The notes beneath the pieces are model-generated. The model was not told where the DNA came from, made no database searches, and saw only the letters and a program-made list of their open reading frames with translations. From contig DATEUJ010000151.1 in the NCBI GenBank assembly GCA_035283185.1, forward strand, positions 35,682-99,681: a stretch of DNA of 64,000 nucleotides, written 5' to 3'. Below, piece by piece: positions 44,904 through 53,652 of the stretch. How positions within the stretch are numbered: position 1 is the stretch's first letter; every line of letters begins with the position of its first letter. Made by a program: the position numbers and the translations under genes. This DNA is from DASSFZ01 sp035283185. Its GTDB lineage: Bacteria; Chloroflexota; Anaerolineae; Fen-1058.

Positions 44904-46969
44904 TGCTGCTTCCTATCCCCAAACGCGCTCAAACGCACGGCCACGCGCTCGACGTTCAAGTGACGCGCGAGTTCCTCGGCGGCGGCTTGCAGAATGCGTT
45001 CCACGTCCGCCTTGGATCGGACTCTCTCCGTCGCATCGGCCAGGGCGCGCTCGCGCGCAGCCCGTTCTTCGGCCTCCTCCACCAGCCGCGCGTTCTCTAT
45101 CGCCTGCGCCACGTGGCCCGCGATCGAATCCAGCGTGGCTGCCAGGTCGTCCGACCAGGAATGCTCCGGAACGAACAGCCGAAATGCCCCGATCGGCACA
45201 CCGCGCAGCACGATCGGCACCGCCACGCGATAGCCCTCGGGCACGGTGCGGATTTCTGTCACGGATTGTACGGAGGGGTGCGCGACGACTTGCCCGGTTG
45301 AGACCGCTTCCTCTACTTCAGGCGACTGCTCTTGGTTTTCCACATGGGCGCCTATCCTGATCACGCCCTGGCGGCTCAAGCGGCGCGCGAAAGCCGACCA
45401 TGCCTCGCCGGTCAGGCGGCGATTGGCGGCATCCAGCTCTTCCAGCGCCAGCCGCATATCTTCCGCCCGGTTGAGGCTCTCGACGGCGACGGCCAGTTGC
45501 GCGGCGACCTGCTCCACGCGGCTCACGTCGTCAGGTGCATAGGCATCCAGCCGCGCCGCGCCAGCAAATAGCGCGCCGACGGTCTGGCCGCCGACCTGCA
45601 GCGGAACGCCGATGAGTGAACGCATGCCGGCCTTCCGCGCCAGGGCAACATCTTGATAGGGGGCGCTGGCTAGCGCGTAAAGGTCTGCCACCAGCACATT
45701 CTGTCCCGTGCGAATGCACTGGCCCACGAGCGTTTGAGCAGCGGAAAGGTCGGGTGGGCTCGACTCCCACTCCGCTTCGCTTCGGGGACTATCGTGCTGC
45801 TCCCGGCTCTGCAGATCGAGTGGTACGAGTCTGACCGTTTCGAGATTCGGCGTCCCCAGTCCCAGCAGGAGGCTGTCGACGGCGACGAGACTGGCAAGTG
45901 CCGTCACAGCCGCGTGGCCGATCGCCTCAAGCGACGCAGCCATCGTCAGATCGCGGCTAAGCTGATTCAGCACCGCCAGGGCCGCGGCTTGCCGCTCGGC
46001 GCGGTGGAACTGCTCCGCGTTGTTAAGCGCGATGGCGATTTGGTCGGCCATGCTCTGCAGCACGGTCGTGCTGGCTTCGTCGAAGGCGGCCCCATGCGTC
46101 GATTGCACGTCGAGCGCACCGAGCACGCGCTCGCCGACCATCAGGGGCAGCGCGAGCTCCGAGCGCGCATCCGGCAGGTGCGGATTGGCAAAACGTCCTT
46201 CGGCTTCCCCTTCGCCTTCGCTCAGGGCAAGGCTTCCCGCTCCCTTCGGTCGGGGACTTCGCAGTATCGGCTCCCGGCTGACGTCAAGCATGAGACGCGG
46301 CTTGCGCCAGGCAATCGCCGTGCCGATCATCGACTGCCCGCCGACCTCCAGCCTGTAACCACGCTGCTTCAATACCTGCCCCACATCGCCCGTCGCCTCG
46401 CGCAGCACGGCGTACCGACCTTCCGCGTCCAGTGTGAACACCGCTGCGTAGTCGAACCGGAAGTGATCGGCGATCAGATTGACGACGTCGCGCAGCAGGC
46501 GATCGGGGTCGAGTATCGAGGCCGCCGCGCGAGCCACGACAGAACCGGCTCGCACCTGCCCGGTGCGCTCGGCCACTTTGCGCTCGGCCTCGACTTTCGC
46601 ATTCTCCAGCTCCTTCGTCATCTCGTTAAGGCGCCGGTTGGCCGGGTAGAGCGAATCCGCGTGACGTCCCGCCACGGCGGCGAAGAGTCCCAAGAAGAAC
46701 GGCGCCGTGTCGATGATCCACAGCAGCGGCTGCGCGCGTTGGACGGCGAGCGCGCTTTCCAGCGAAAGCGGCCAGTCGTTCAGCCCTATCGCGATGCCGG
46801 TCGCGACGGCGGGAAACATGAAGCCAAAGGCGACCCCGACGGCCGCGTATCGGCGGGTCGCGGTCCCGAACAAGCTCGTCCATCGCGGAAGGCGCTGGCC
46901 GGCGCGGTGTGCTGCATCGGAGTCGTGATCGCTTGCCGCGGCGGATATCCGCTTGCCTCGATCAAGCAT
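44900..46969 (-). CDS. Kinase-less sensor: short membrane anchor and GAF domains
   Basis: About 689 residues from the ATG at 46969, which overlaps the upstream stop by 8 bp (ATGCTTGA); an in-frame start at 47020 would overlap further. Two hydrophobic helices (YAAVGVAFGFMFPAVATGIAIG and a WIIDTAPFFLGLFAAVAG type), a coiled coil, GAF1 (cluster consensus, interrupted by an in-frame repeat RSPRPKGAGSLALSEGEGE), GAF2 (VAVDSLLLGLGTPNLETV), GAF3 (VAVPIVLRGVPIGAFRLFV) and the shared half-GAF tail (ADATERVRSKADVERILQAAAEEL). No HAMP is obvious and there is no kinase. ATGA overlap with the 852-residue sensor gene. Confidence 0.88.
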   Translation of the reverse strand: MLDRGKRISAAASDHDSDAAHRAGQRLPRWTSLFGTATRRYAAVGVAFGFMFPAVATGIAIGLNDWPLSLESALAVQRAQPLLWIIDTAPFFLGLFAAVAGRHADSLYPANRRLNEMTKELENAKVEAERKVAERTGQVRAGSVVARAAASILDPDRLLRDVVNLIADHFRFDYAAVFTLDAEGRYAVLREATGDVGQVLKQRGYRLEVGGQSMIGTAIAWRKPRLMLDVSREPILRSPRPKGAGSLALSEGEGEAEGRFANPHLPDARSELALPLMVGERVLGALDVQSTHGAAFDEASTTVLQSMADQIAIALNNAEQFHRAERQAAALAVLNQLSRDLTMAASLEAIGHAAVTALASLVAVDSLLLGLGTPNLETVRLVPLDLQSREQHDSPRSEAEWESSPPDLSAAQTLVGQCIRTGQNVLVADLYALASAPYQDVALARKAGMRSLIGVPLQVGGQTVGALFAGAARLDAYAPDDVSRVEQVAAQLAVAVESLNRAEDMRLALEELDAANRRLTGEAWSAFARRLSRQGVIRIGAHVENQEQSPEVEEAVSTGQVVAHPSVQSVTEIRTVPEGYRVAVPIVLRGVPIGAFRLFVPEHSWSDDLAATLDSIAGHVAQAIENARLVEEAEERAARERALADATERVRSKADVERILQAAAEELARHLNVERVAVRLSAFGDRKQQ
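46197..46263. repeat. Composite repeat inside GAF1 of the 706-frame sensor
   Basis: CCTTCGGCTTCC, CCCTTCGCCTTCGCTCAGGG and CTCCCTTCGGTCGGGGACTT lie in series. They interrupt an otherwise near-invariant GAF between DVSREP and RFANPHLPD. Confidence 0.9.
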
Positions 46970-49900
46970 CTCCCGCCTCGGCTTCGCTTGGCGTCGGCTC
47001 AGTGCCCGCCCCAAGGCCAAGCTGTATGCTCACTTCGGTCGAGCCGGTGATGCGGACGACTTCCTCGATGGCCGTGCGCAAGATCGTGTCGAGGTCGACC
47101 GGGCGATGAATCCTATCGGCCGCCTCGGCGATCGCTCTCTCGCGGCGTGCCACGCGCTGCGTCTGCTCGAGCAGGCGCGCGTTTTCAACCGCCAGTGCCA
47201 CCTGATCGGCGACGGCTTGAATGAACGCGAGGTCCTGATTGCGCCACACGCGCGCCCGGCTCACATCCCCGACCTGCAGTGCGCCAATCACCTCACCGCG
47301 CAGCATAATGGGCGCCGCCATTGCCGATCGATAGGGCGACCCCCGCTGCGCGAGAGCAGGCGACGGTTGGTCCGCACCCTTCGACCCTTCGCCTGCGCTC
47401 AGGGCAGGCTCCGCTACGCTCCGCTCAGGGTGCACCCAGGCGACCGCCTGCTGCTCCATGACCGCCATCTCGATCTCGGACAGTGTATCCTCCTCAACCG
47501 GCTCGAGACCGCTCTGCGCCACCTGCACGCGCCAGCCATCCGCGCGCCGCTGGAACTGCTCGGCCCATGCCTCGCCCGTCAGACGGCGGTTGATGGCATC
47601 TAACTCGTTGAGCGCGCGCCGCGTCTGCTCGAACAGGCCCCGGCTCTCGGCGGCGACGGAAATCAGGCTGGCGAGCGACCGGCTTACCTGGAGCTCGGGC
47701 TCGCCGATACCGGACGCGTCGAGCGGCCAGCCGACGACGAGCGCGCCGATACGGCTGCCGCGCGCGACAATCGGCGTGCACACGGACTTGATCGGGAGAC
47801 GCTGCTCGGCCGGGTCTCCCACCAGATGCGGATCCAGCCACGGGTCGCTCAGCACAAGCGTCTCGCCGGCAAGCGCGCAGCGAACGACCGGGCTATGGAA
47901 ATGCTCGTCCACACTCAGGGACGGCGTGCGGTCGAAGTCCGGCGTGGCAGACAACGTATTCAGGCGTTTGCGCGACTCGTCGAGCATCAGCACCCACCAC
48001 TGATTGAAGCCAGACGTTTCACTGACCGCGCGCAGTATCTCGTCGGCCATCGTCATCAGGCCAACTTCCAGGCGGCCCACCTGCTGGCTCGCCACGTATA
48101 GCGCGCGAGCTTGTCGCGCGGCGGCTTGCGCCTCGGCATACGAAGTGGCATTGGAGAGCGCCACGGCAATCTGATCGGCCATGCTCTGCAGCACTTCGGC
48201 GCTGGCTGAATCGAAGGCAGCTTCTTGCGTGGATTGCACATCCAGCGCGCCGAGGACCCGGTCGCCAACGACGAGCGGCAGCGCGATCTCGGAACGCGTG
48301 TCGGGCAGCAAGGGATTGGCGAAGCGCACCGGCTCCGCGCCCACATCCAGCGCGATGCGCGGCTTGCGCTGCGCCGTCACGTATCCCACCATCGACTGTC
48401 CGCCGACGGCCAGCTTGTGGCCGCGCTCGACGAGCGCCCGCCCCGCCTCGCCGGTGGCTGTGCGCAACACGGCGTGCTCGCCGCTCTTGTCCAGAATGAA
48501 CACCGCCGCATAGTAGAAGCCGAACCGTTCGGCGATGAGATCGACGACTTCTCGCATCAGACGATCCGGATCGAGAATGGACGCCGCCGCGCGGCCCACG
48601 TCGGCGCTGGCGCGCAACTGCTCCGTGCGCTCTGCGACGCGCGCCTCGAGCGAGCCGATCACGTCGCGCAGGCGAGCCGTCATGACATTGAAGGCGGCCG
48701 CCAGCGCGCCGATCTCGTCGTTGCTGCGGACCTCCGCCTGCGCATTCAGGTCGCCCGACGTGACGATCTGCGCAGCACGGGTCAGGCGTTCGAGCGGCGC
48801 GGCCAGCAACTGCCCGATCCCGGCGCTGGCCAAGGCGGCCAGGCCGAGAACGGCGGTCAAGGCGAGCGCGGTGAACTGGCGGTTCCGGGCGGCCTCCTCA
48901 GCGACGCGCGCATTCGCCGCGATGATCGCCTGGTTCAGTTCAGCCGTCGGAACCACGAGGCCGAGGCTGTAGCGGGCGGTGGCCAGCGGCGCGTATGCTA
49001 CGTAATGCTCTACGCGGCCGATATCCAGCGTCGTCACAGCGCGCTGCGCCGAGACCATGTTGGAGACCACCTCTTGCAGCTCCGGTGAGCCTTGACCGAG
49101 GAGGGTTTGCCGAATCGGCTCGCCGGGCGGCACGTCCTCACGCGCCAACCCGAAGTCCGCGTATCCCGCATCAGGCATGGCGATGACGTGCGCGTCCTCA
49201 TCGATCAAGAAGGCATAGCCGCTCTCGCCAATCTCCAGGCCGGCGACCAGGTCTGTGATCCCGGCCAGTTGAATGTCCATGGCGAGCACGCCTCGAAACC
49301 CCCCGGCCCGGTCGTACACCGGCGCGCTGCTGGTCACCAGCAAGCCGGTGAGCGCCGGGTCTTGATACGGTGGCGTCCAGACCGCCTGGCGTTCCGGATT
49401 GTTCTCCGGCGCCGCGACCAAATAGAAGGACTGCGGGCGGGGATCGTAGTCGCCGACGACATTGGCCAGGTCGATGTTCGGGTAATAGACGGTCGCGCCG
49501 TTGGCGGCGGAGATGAAGTAAAGCGCCACGGCCTGGGGGTGGCCGCCCAGGACTTTCGGCGCAATAAGGTCGAGATACCGGGCTGCGTTGATCTCTGATA
49601 GCTCGGACGGGGTCAACCGGGCAATGGACGGAACGAGGACCGAAGCCGTTTCGGTGTTGGGATTGTCCCAATGCCCATCCGGCAGTTGAGCCAATCGACG
49701 GCGCGCGTCCCAGTAGTCGCCCTGGCCCAGGGTCGCCTGCTGCGATAACAAGTCTCCGACGTACGACGCGAGCACGATGGCGTCATCTCTCACCGAGCGC
49801 AGAATCTCGTCGGCCGAGATAATGTCGGCTTCCAGCGTGTACACGAGCAATTGTTCGGCTTCGGCGCGCACGGAGGTCTCAAGCGCGATGCGCAAGGTTT

Positions 49901-50594
49901 CGGTTGTCTGCTGAATGCGATTGGCGGCGAAGTATAAGACAGCGAAAACGGATACGCCAACCAGCGCCGTCATCGTCATGACCAGTCTGGCGCGGAGGCT
50001 ATAGTCCACGAATTGCCTGGCGATCATCACGGCCAGCGCCAGGCCCACCGGAACGGCGACGATCGGCACGATGGTGTTGATAGCTTCCGGCGCCGGCTCG
50101 CGGTAGAATGGCCAGAACTCGTCGGCCAGCATGATCGCCAAGCCTACCCCGACGCCCGAAACGATCATCGGGCGCGCCTGCCGCGACGGCAGGGCCTGAA
50201 CAGCTATCGCCGACGTAATCAACATTGCGCTCAGGCCGGACGCGAGTCCGAGGCCGCCCAGCACGAGCGTGATGAACACCAGCGCAGCCAGGAACGAGGC
50301 CAGCATCAGGCGAATGCCTGACACGACGCGGCCGCGCCGAATGAGCATGGCGCATAGCACCGCAACAAGGCCCACGGCCACGGGCGCGACAGGCACGGCA
50401 CGGATTTCTGTCACGGTTTGCGCGGACGAGATGGCGACGGACGCGCAAAGCGTCCCCACGAGCAGGCATCCGGTCGCCATCACGACGGCAGCTGCGAACG
50501 CGTTGCGAGCCTGCCGGGCCGCCATCGCACTCTGTTCGGTGGGACGCTTCGCGTGTCCCACGGGGAGGCTTCGCACTGAGCCAGACCTGTTCAT
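46962..50594 (-). CDS. Kinase-less membrane sensor: TM cluster, Cache domain, HAMP, GAF domains
   Basis: 1210 residues. The N-terminal multi-helix membrane region (about 30-195) is followed by TM (about 203-225), an extracytoplasmic double-Cache-like domain (about 235-575: ALYFISAANGATVYYPNID, APVYDRAGGFRGVLAMDIQL, GESGYAFLIDEDAHVIAMPD), TM (about 580-600) and HAMP (about 605-660). Then GAF1 with the cluster consensus, GAF2 (FNQWWVLMLDESRKRL), GAF3 (AMAAPIMLRGEVIGALQVGD) and the half-GAF tail (IAEAADRIHRPVDLDTILRTA). A repeat is read as PALSAGEGSKG inside GAF3. The first 20 residues overlap a GTGGGAC...GTCCCAC hairpin (50539-50561), so the ATG at 50525 is an alternative start. No kinase. Confidence 0.9.
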   Translation of the reverse strand: MNRSGSVRSLPVGHAKRPTEQSAMAARQARNAFAAAVVMATGCLLVGTLCASVAISSAQTVTEIRAVPVAPVAVGLVAVLCAMLIRRGRVVSGIRLMLASFLAALVFITLVLGGLGLASGLSAMLITSAIAVQALPSRQARPMIVSGVGVGLAIMLADEFWPFYREPAPEAINTIVPIVAVPVGLALAVMIARQFVDYSLRARLVMTMTALVGVSVFAVLYFAANRIQQTTETLRIALETSVRAEAEQLLVYTLEADIISADEILRSVRDDAIVLASYVGDLLSQQATLGQGDYWDARRRLAQLPDGHWDNPNTETASVLVPSIARLTPSELSEINAARYLDLIAPKVLGGHPQAVALYFISAANGATVYYPNIDLANVVGDYDPRPQSFYLVAAPENNPERQAVWTPPYQDPALTGLLVTSSAPVYDRAGGFRGVLAMDIQLAGITDLVAGLEIGESGYAFLIDEDAHVIAMPDAGYADFGLAREDVPPGEPIRQTLLGQGSPELQEVVSNMVSAQRAVTTLDIGRVEHYVAYAPLATARYSLGLVVPTAELNQAIIAANARVAEEAARNRQFTALALTAVLGLAALASAGIGQLLAAPLERLTRAAQIVTSGDLNAQAEVRSNDEIGALAAAFNVMTARLRDVIGSLEARVAERTEQLRASADVGRAAASILDPDRLMREVVDLIAERFGFYYAAVFILDKSGEHAVLRTATGEAGRALVERGHKLAVGGQSMVGYVTAQRKPRIALDVGAEPVRFANPLLPDTRSEIALPLVVGDRVLGALDVQSTQEAAFDSASAEVLQSMADQIAVALSNATSYAEAQAAARQARALYVASQQVGRLEVGLMTMADEILRAVSETSGFNQWWVLMLDESRKRLNTLSATPDFDRTPSLSVDEHFHSPVVRCALAGETLVLSDPWLDPHLVGDPAEQRLPIKSVCTPIVARGSRIGALVVGWPLDASGIGEPELQVSRSLASLISVAAESRGLFEQTRRALNELDAINRRLTGEAWAEQFQRRADGWRVQVAQSGLEPVEEDTLSEIEMAVMEQQAVAWVHPERSVAEPALSAGEGSKGADQPSPALAQRGSPYRSAMAAPIMLRGEVIGALQVGDVSRARVWRNQDLAFIQAVADQVALAVENARLLEQTQRVARRERAIAEAADRIHRPVDLDTILRTAIEEVVRITGSTEVSIQLGLGAGTEPTPSEAEAGDA
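47377..47432. repeat. Composite repeat inside GAF3 of the Cache sensor
   Basis: CCCTTCGACCCTTCGCCTGC, then GCTCAGGGCAGG and a second CCGCTCAGGG copy. In frame. Confidence 0.8.
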
Positions 50595-50609
50595 CGTCGC
50601 CGATCCTCG

Positions 50610-53558
50610 CTACGAAACGCTGAGTCCCTCACGGCCATTGCCCCCCCCTCCCGCCCCCTCCCCCGTTTCACGGGGGAGGGCTGGGGCGGGGCGCGCCGCA
50701 AACTGCGCTAACTGCGCGCTCGCGTGCGACGCACCGAACGTCCGGTTCAGCTCTTCGGCGGCGATCTGCAGAATCGATTCGATGTCGGTCACCCCGCGGA
50801 TCTTCCGGGCGATTTCGTTGAGCTGACCTTCACGCGCCGCCCGTTCCTGCGCCTGTTCGATCAGCCGCGCATTCTCCACGGCCAGCGCGACCTGGTCCGC
50901 CACGGCCTGAATGAAAGACAGATCTTCCGCGCTCCACAAGCGGGGCCGATCGGCTTCACCCACCTGCAGCGCGCCGATCACTTCGCCGCGCAGCACGATC
51001 GGCGCGGCCATCGCCGCCTGAAACGGCGACGTCACCGTCTGATCCTGGCGCTGCGCCCACGCCACGGGCGTCATCGAGGCGACGGCCAGGTCCACCTCAG
51101 GCAGCCATTTCTGCTCGACAGGCGCCCGGCCAGGCCGGGCGAAATCGACTTGAAGGACGCGCTCCGGTAATTGGCCGAAATACTCCGACCACGCCTCACC
51201 CGTCAAGCGGCGATTGGCCGTGTCCAGCTCCTCCAGCGTGCGGCGCTGCTCCTCCAGCAGCTCGACGCTCGCCAATGCGGCGGCCACTTGCGCCGCGTAC
51301 AGTTGCGCCACGCGCTCCTCGTCGGCGCTGAACGGTCTGCCGGGTTGAGAGCGCGTCATGCTCAGAACACCCTCGACGCGGCCCTGCCACATCAACGGAA
51401 CGGCGAGGGCTGCGTGGAACGGCGCATCGTCGAACGTCGCCGAGCGGCCCGGCCAAGTGGGATAATCGTCGACGCGTAGGGCAATTCCGCTGGCGTATAC
51501 GCTGCCGGAGAGCCCCTCACCTCTGGATAACCGCCGGCCGACCATCCCACCAACAGACGGGGACTGTTCCGTCCCACCAACAGACGGGGACTGTTCCGTC
51601 CAACCAACAGACGGGGACTGTTCCGTCCCACCAACAGACGGGGACTGTTCCGTCCCACCAACAGACGGGGACTGTTCCGTCCCACCAACAGATGGGGACT
51701 GTTTCGTCCCACCAACAGACGGGGACTGTTTCGTATTCACCGGTCCGGGGTCGATCGCGGCGGCCAGTTCAATCTCGGCGTCACTCACAGGCAGCCAGAC
51801 TCCGCTCCCATCCGCATCGAGCAGCTCCCTAGTGCGATGGACGACGAGATCGATAAGCTTGTCGCGATCGGCCTGACCGGACATCTCGAGAGCGGCGCTC
51901 AGCAGAGCGCTTTGCGTCCGAGACTGCCATTCCGCCTGCCGAAACTGGCGGGCATTGTTCAGCGCGACGGCAATCTGGTCGGCCATGCTCTGCAGCACCG
52001 CCGCGCTGGTCTCGTCGAAGGCAGCCTCGTGCGTCGATTGCACGTCGAGCGCGCCCAGGGCACGGTCGCCGACGACCAGCGGCAGGGCGATTTCCGAGCG
52101 TGTGTTCGGCAGAAGCGGATTGTCCGCCTGGCGTCGCGCCGGTTCTTTGCCTACGTCCAGCGCGATGCGCGGCTTGCGATAGGCCGTGACGTAGCCCACC
52201 ATCGATTGACCGCCGACCGCCAGCGCGTAGCCGCGCGCCTTGAGCAGCCTGCCCGCCTCTCCGGTGGCCTCGCGCAGTACAGCCTGCTTCCCTGCCTCGT
52301 CCAATACGAACACGGCGACGTAGTAGACATCGAATCGATTGGCAATCAGTTGGACGACGCTGCGCAGCAGATCGTCGGGATCGAGGATGGACGCCGCAGC
52401 GCGGCCTACGTCGGCGCTCATCTGCAGTTGAGCCGTGCGCGCCGCAACGCGGAGCTCGAGCGAGCCGACCAGTTCCTGCAATTGCAGGGTCATCGCGTTG
52501 AAGCTCCGCGCGAGCAGGCCCAGCTCGTCATCACTCTCGACAGGCACGCTCTGCGCCAAATCCCCTCTCGACACGGCAGACGCAGCGGCTGTCAACGCAC
52601 CGATCGGCTGGACAGCCTGGCGAATAGTGAACCAGATCAGAAATGCCAGCAGCGCCGAGCCGAGCACGATGACGAGGCCCACGTAGACTAGCGGTTCTGC
52701 CAGGCGGCCAAGGACCCCGGCCTCGGCCTGCTGCACCACGACGCCCACGAACAGCGATACGGCTACGACAAGCGGGATCGTGGTCGACAGAATCAGCGCC
52801 GTCACGCGCGGCTGCAGGCGGCCCGTCTGCAGCCGGCGCTCCGAGATCATCTGCCGTGATGTGGCGTACGCATAACCGACGACGAACAGTGCGCCGAGCA
52901 GGGATGTCAGCGCCGGGCTGGATATGAGCTGACTGAATACGATGGGGATCGCGATGGCGGTGATCTGCACGCCCAGCAGAATACGCGCCAACTGGCGCGT
53001 GATCAGCGTCGCCTGTTTGTCTTTCAGGGCGACGTACGCCAGTGGGAGGATGGTGGCGGCTGCCACCAGGTAGACAAGGGTTACCCTGATCATCAACGCC
53101 AGGCGGCCATTAACGTACCCAGACAGTGGCACAAACCCGCCACTGTACGTCGTGGTATCCAGACCGGTGTACCACAGTTGAGCGCCTAACACCAGATCGA
53201 TTGCGGTGAGCGCCGCCGGAAGCGCGGCAAGCCCATGCAAAAGCCATCGCAGCCAGCGTCGCTCGTGGAGCCACTCGGGCTTGATCAAGACGAGCGTGAC
53301 AATGAGCAGCGCCGGTTGCACGACCGTCGTGGCGGCCAGCACGACGCTCGGCCACACCGCCTGGCTAGCATTCGCTGCGCCTGTCAAGGCCCCCACGGCA
53401 AGGAGGTTCGTCGCAAACAACAGCAGCAAGGCGCCGGCGTGGCGGTTGGCCGTGTGCCTGAAGTTGAGGAAGAAGATGTACAGGCTCAGCGTGAGCGCGG
53501 CGAGAGCAAGCAGCCAGGCGATCAGTTGCACGGTCTGGTCGGATAGCGTCAGGACCAT
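50610..53558 (-). CDS. Kinase-less sensor: 7TM-like input, HAMP, GAF domains with internal 9-residue tandem repeat
   Basis: 982 residues from the ATG at 53558 (a GTG at 53579 lies within repeat-derived sequence). Seven or so N-terminal helices (about 5-240) of the histidine-kinase 7TM type, two more helices (about 250-320), HAMP (about 318-372: VQPIGALTAAASAVSRGDLAQS), GAF1 (cluster consensus), GAF2 interrupted by seven copies of a nonapeptide (T[KE]QSPSVGG), GAF3 (AMAAPIVLRGEVIGALQVGE) and the half-GAF tail (LNEIARKIRGVTDIESILQIA). The C-terminus (LPRETGEGAGGGG) comes from another repeat. No kinase domain. Confidence 0.9.
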   Translation of the reverse strand: MVLTLSDQTVQLIAWLLALAALTLSLYIFFLNFRHTANRHAGALLLLFATNLLAVGALTGAANASQAVWPSVVLAATTVVQPALLIVTLVLIKPEWLHERRWLRWLLHGLAALPAALTAIDLVLGAQLWYTGLDTTTYSGGFVPLSGYVNGRLALMIRVTLVYLVAAATILPLAYVALKDKQATLITRQLARILLGVQITAIAIPIVFSQLISSPALTSLLGALFVVGYAYATSRQMISERRLQTGRLQPRVTALILSTTIPLVVAVSLFVGVVVQQAEAGVLGRLAEPLVYVGLVIVLGSALLAFLIWFTIRQAVQPIGALTAAASAVSRGDLAQSVPVESDDELGLLARSFNAMTLQLQELVGSLELRVAARTAQLQMSADVGRAAASILDPDDLLRSVVQLIANRFDVYYVAVFVLDEAGKQAVLREATGEAGRLLKARGYALAVGGQSMVGYVTAYRKPRIALDVGKEPARRQADNPLLPNTRSEIALPLVVGDRALGALDVQSTHEAAFDETSAAVLQSMADQIAVALNNARQFRQAEWQSRTQSALLSAALEMSGQADRDKLIDLVVHRTRELLDADGSGVWLPVSDAEIELAAAIDPGPVNTKQSPSVGGTKQSPSVGGTEQSPSVGGTEQSPSVGGTEQSPSVGWTEQSPSVGGTEQSPSVGGMVGRRLSRGEGLSGSVYASGIALRVDDYPTWPGRSATFDDAPFHAALAVPLMWQGRVEGVLSMTRSQPGRPFSADEERVAQLYAAQVAAALASVELLEEQRRTLEELDTANRRLTGEAWSEYFGQLPERVLQVDFARPGRAPVEQKWLPEVDLAVASMTPVAWAQRQDQTVTSPFQAAMAAPIVLRGEVIGALQVGEADRPRLWSAEDLSFIQAVADQVALAVENARLIEQAQERAAREGQLNEIARKIRGVTDIESILQIAAEELNRTFGASHASAQLAQFAARPAPALPRETGEGAGGGGNGREGLSVS
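50641..50690. repeat. Palindromic CCCCCTCCCCCGTTTCACGG element at the sensor C-terminus
   Basis: CCCTCCCCCG and CGGGGGAGGG arms around TTTCA, flanked by C-rich and G-rich arms. Read in frame as RETGEGAGGGG. Confidence 0.85.
51546..51734. repeat. Seven tandem copies of a 27-bp unit inside a GAF domain
   Basis: Seven 27-bp units (each CCCACCAACAGACGGGGACT plus TGTTCCGT) start at 51546, 51573, 51600, 51627, 51654, 51681 and 51708, with only a few substitutions. The unit is a multiple of three, so the frame is kept. Single copies of the core CAACAGACGGGGACTGT appear in the giant kinase gene at about 38684 and, inverted, at about 39850. Confidence 0.95.
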
Positions 53559-53579
53559 CGGGTCACACAGATTTCCCAC

Positions 53580-53650
53580 CCCCGCGCACCCCCGCAGACA
53601 GCAGGCGAGGGCAGGCAGCAGGCGAGGGCAGGCGGATTACACGGAAGGCG
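53580..53650. repeat. Compound interspersed repeat between sensor genes
   Basis: CACCCCCGCAGACAGCAGGC, then two GCGAGGGCAGGC copies and GGATTACACGGA. This fills the only sizeable gap between the giant sensor genes; no promoter is evident in it. Confidence 0.8.
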
Positions 53651-53652
53651 GG

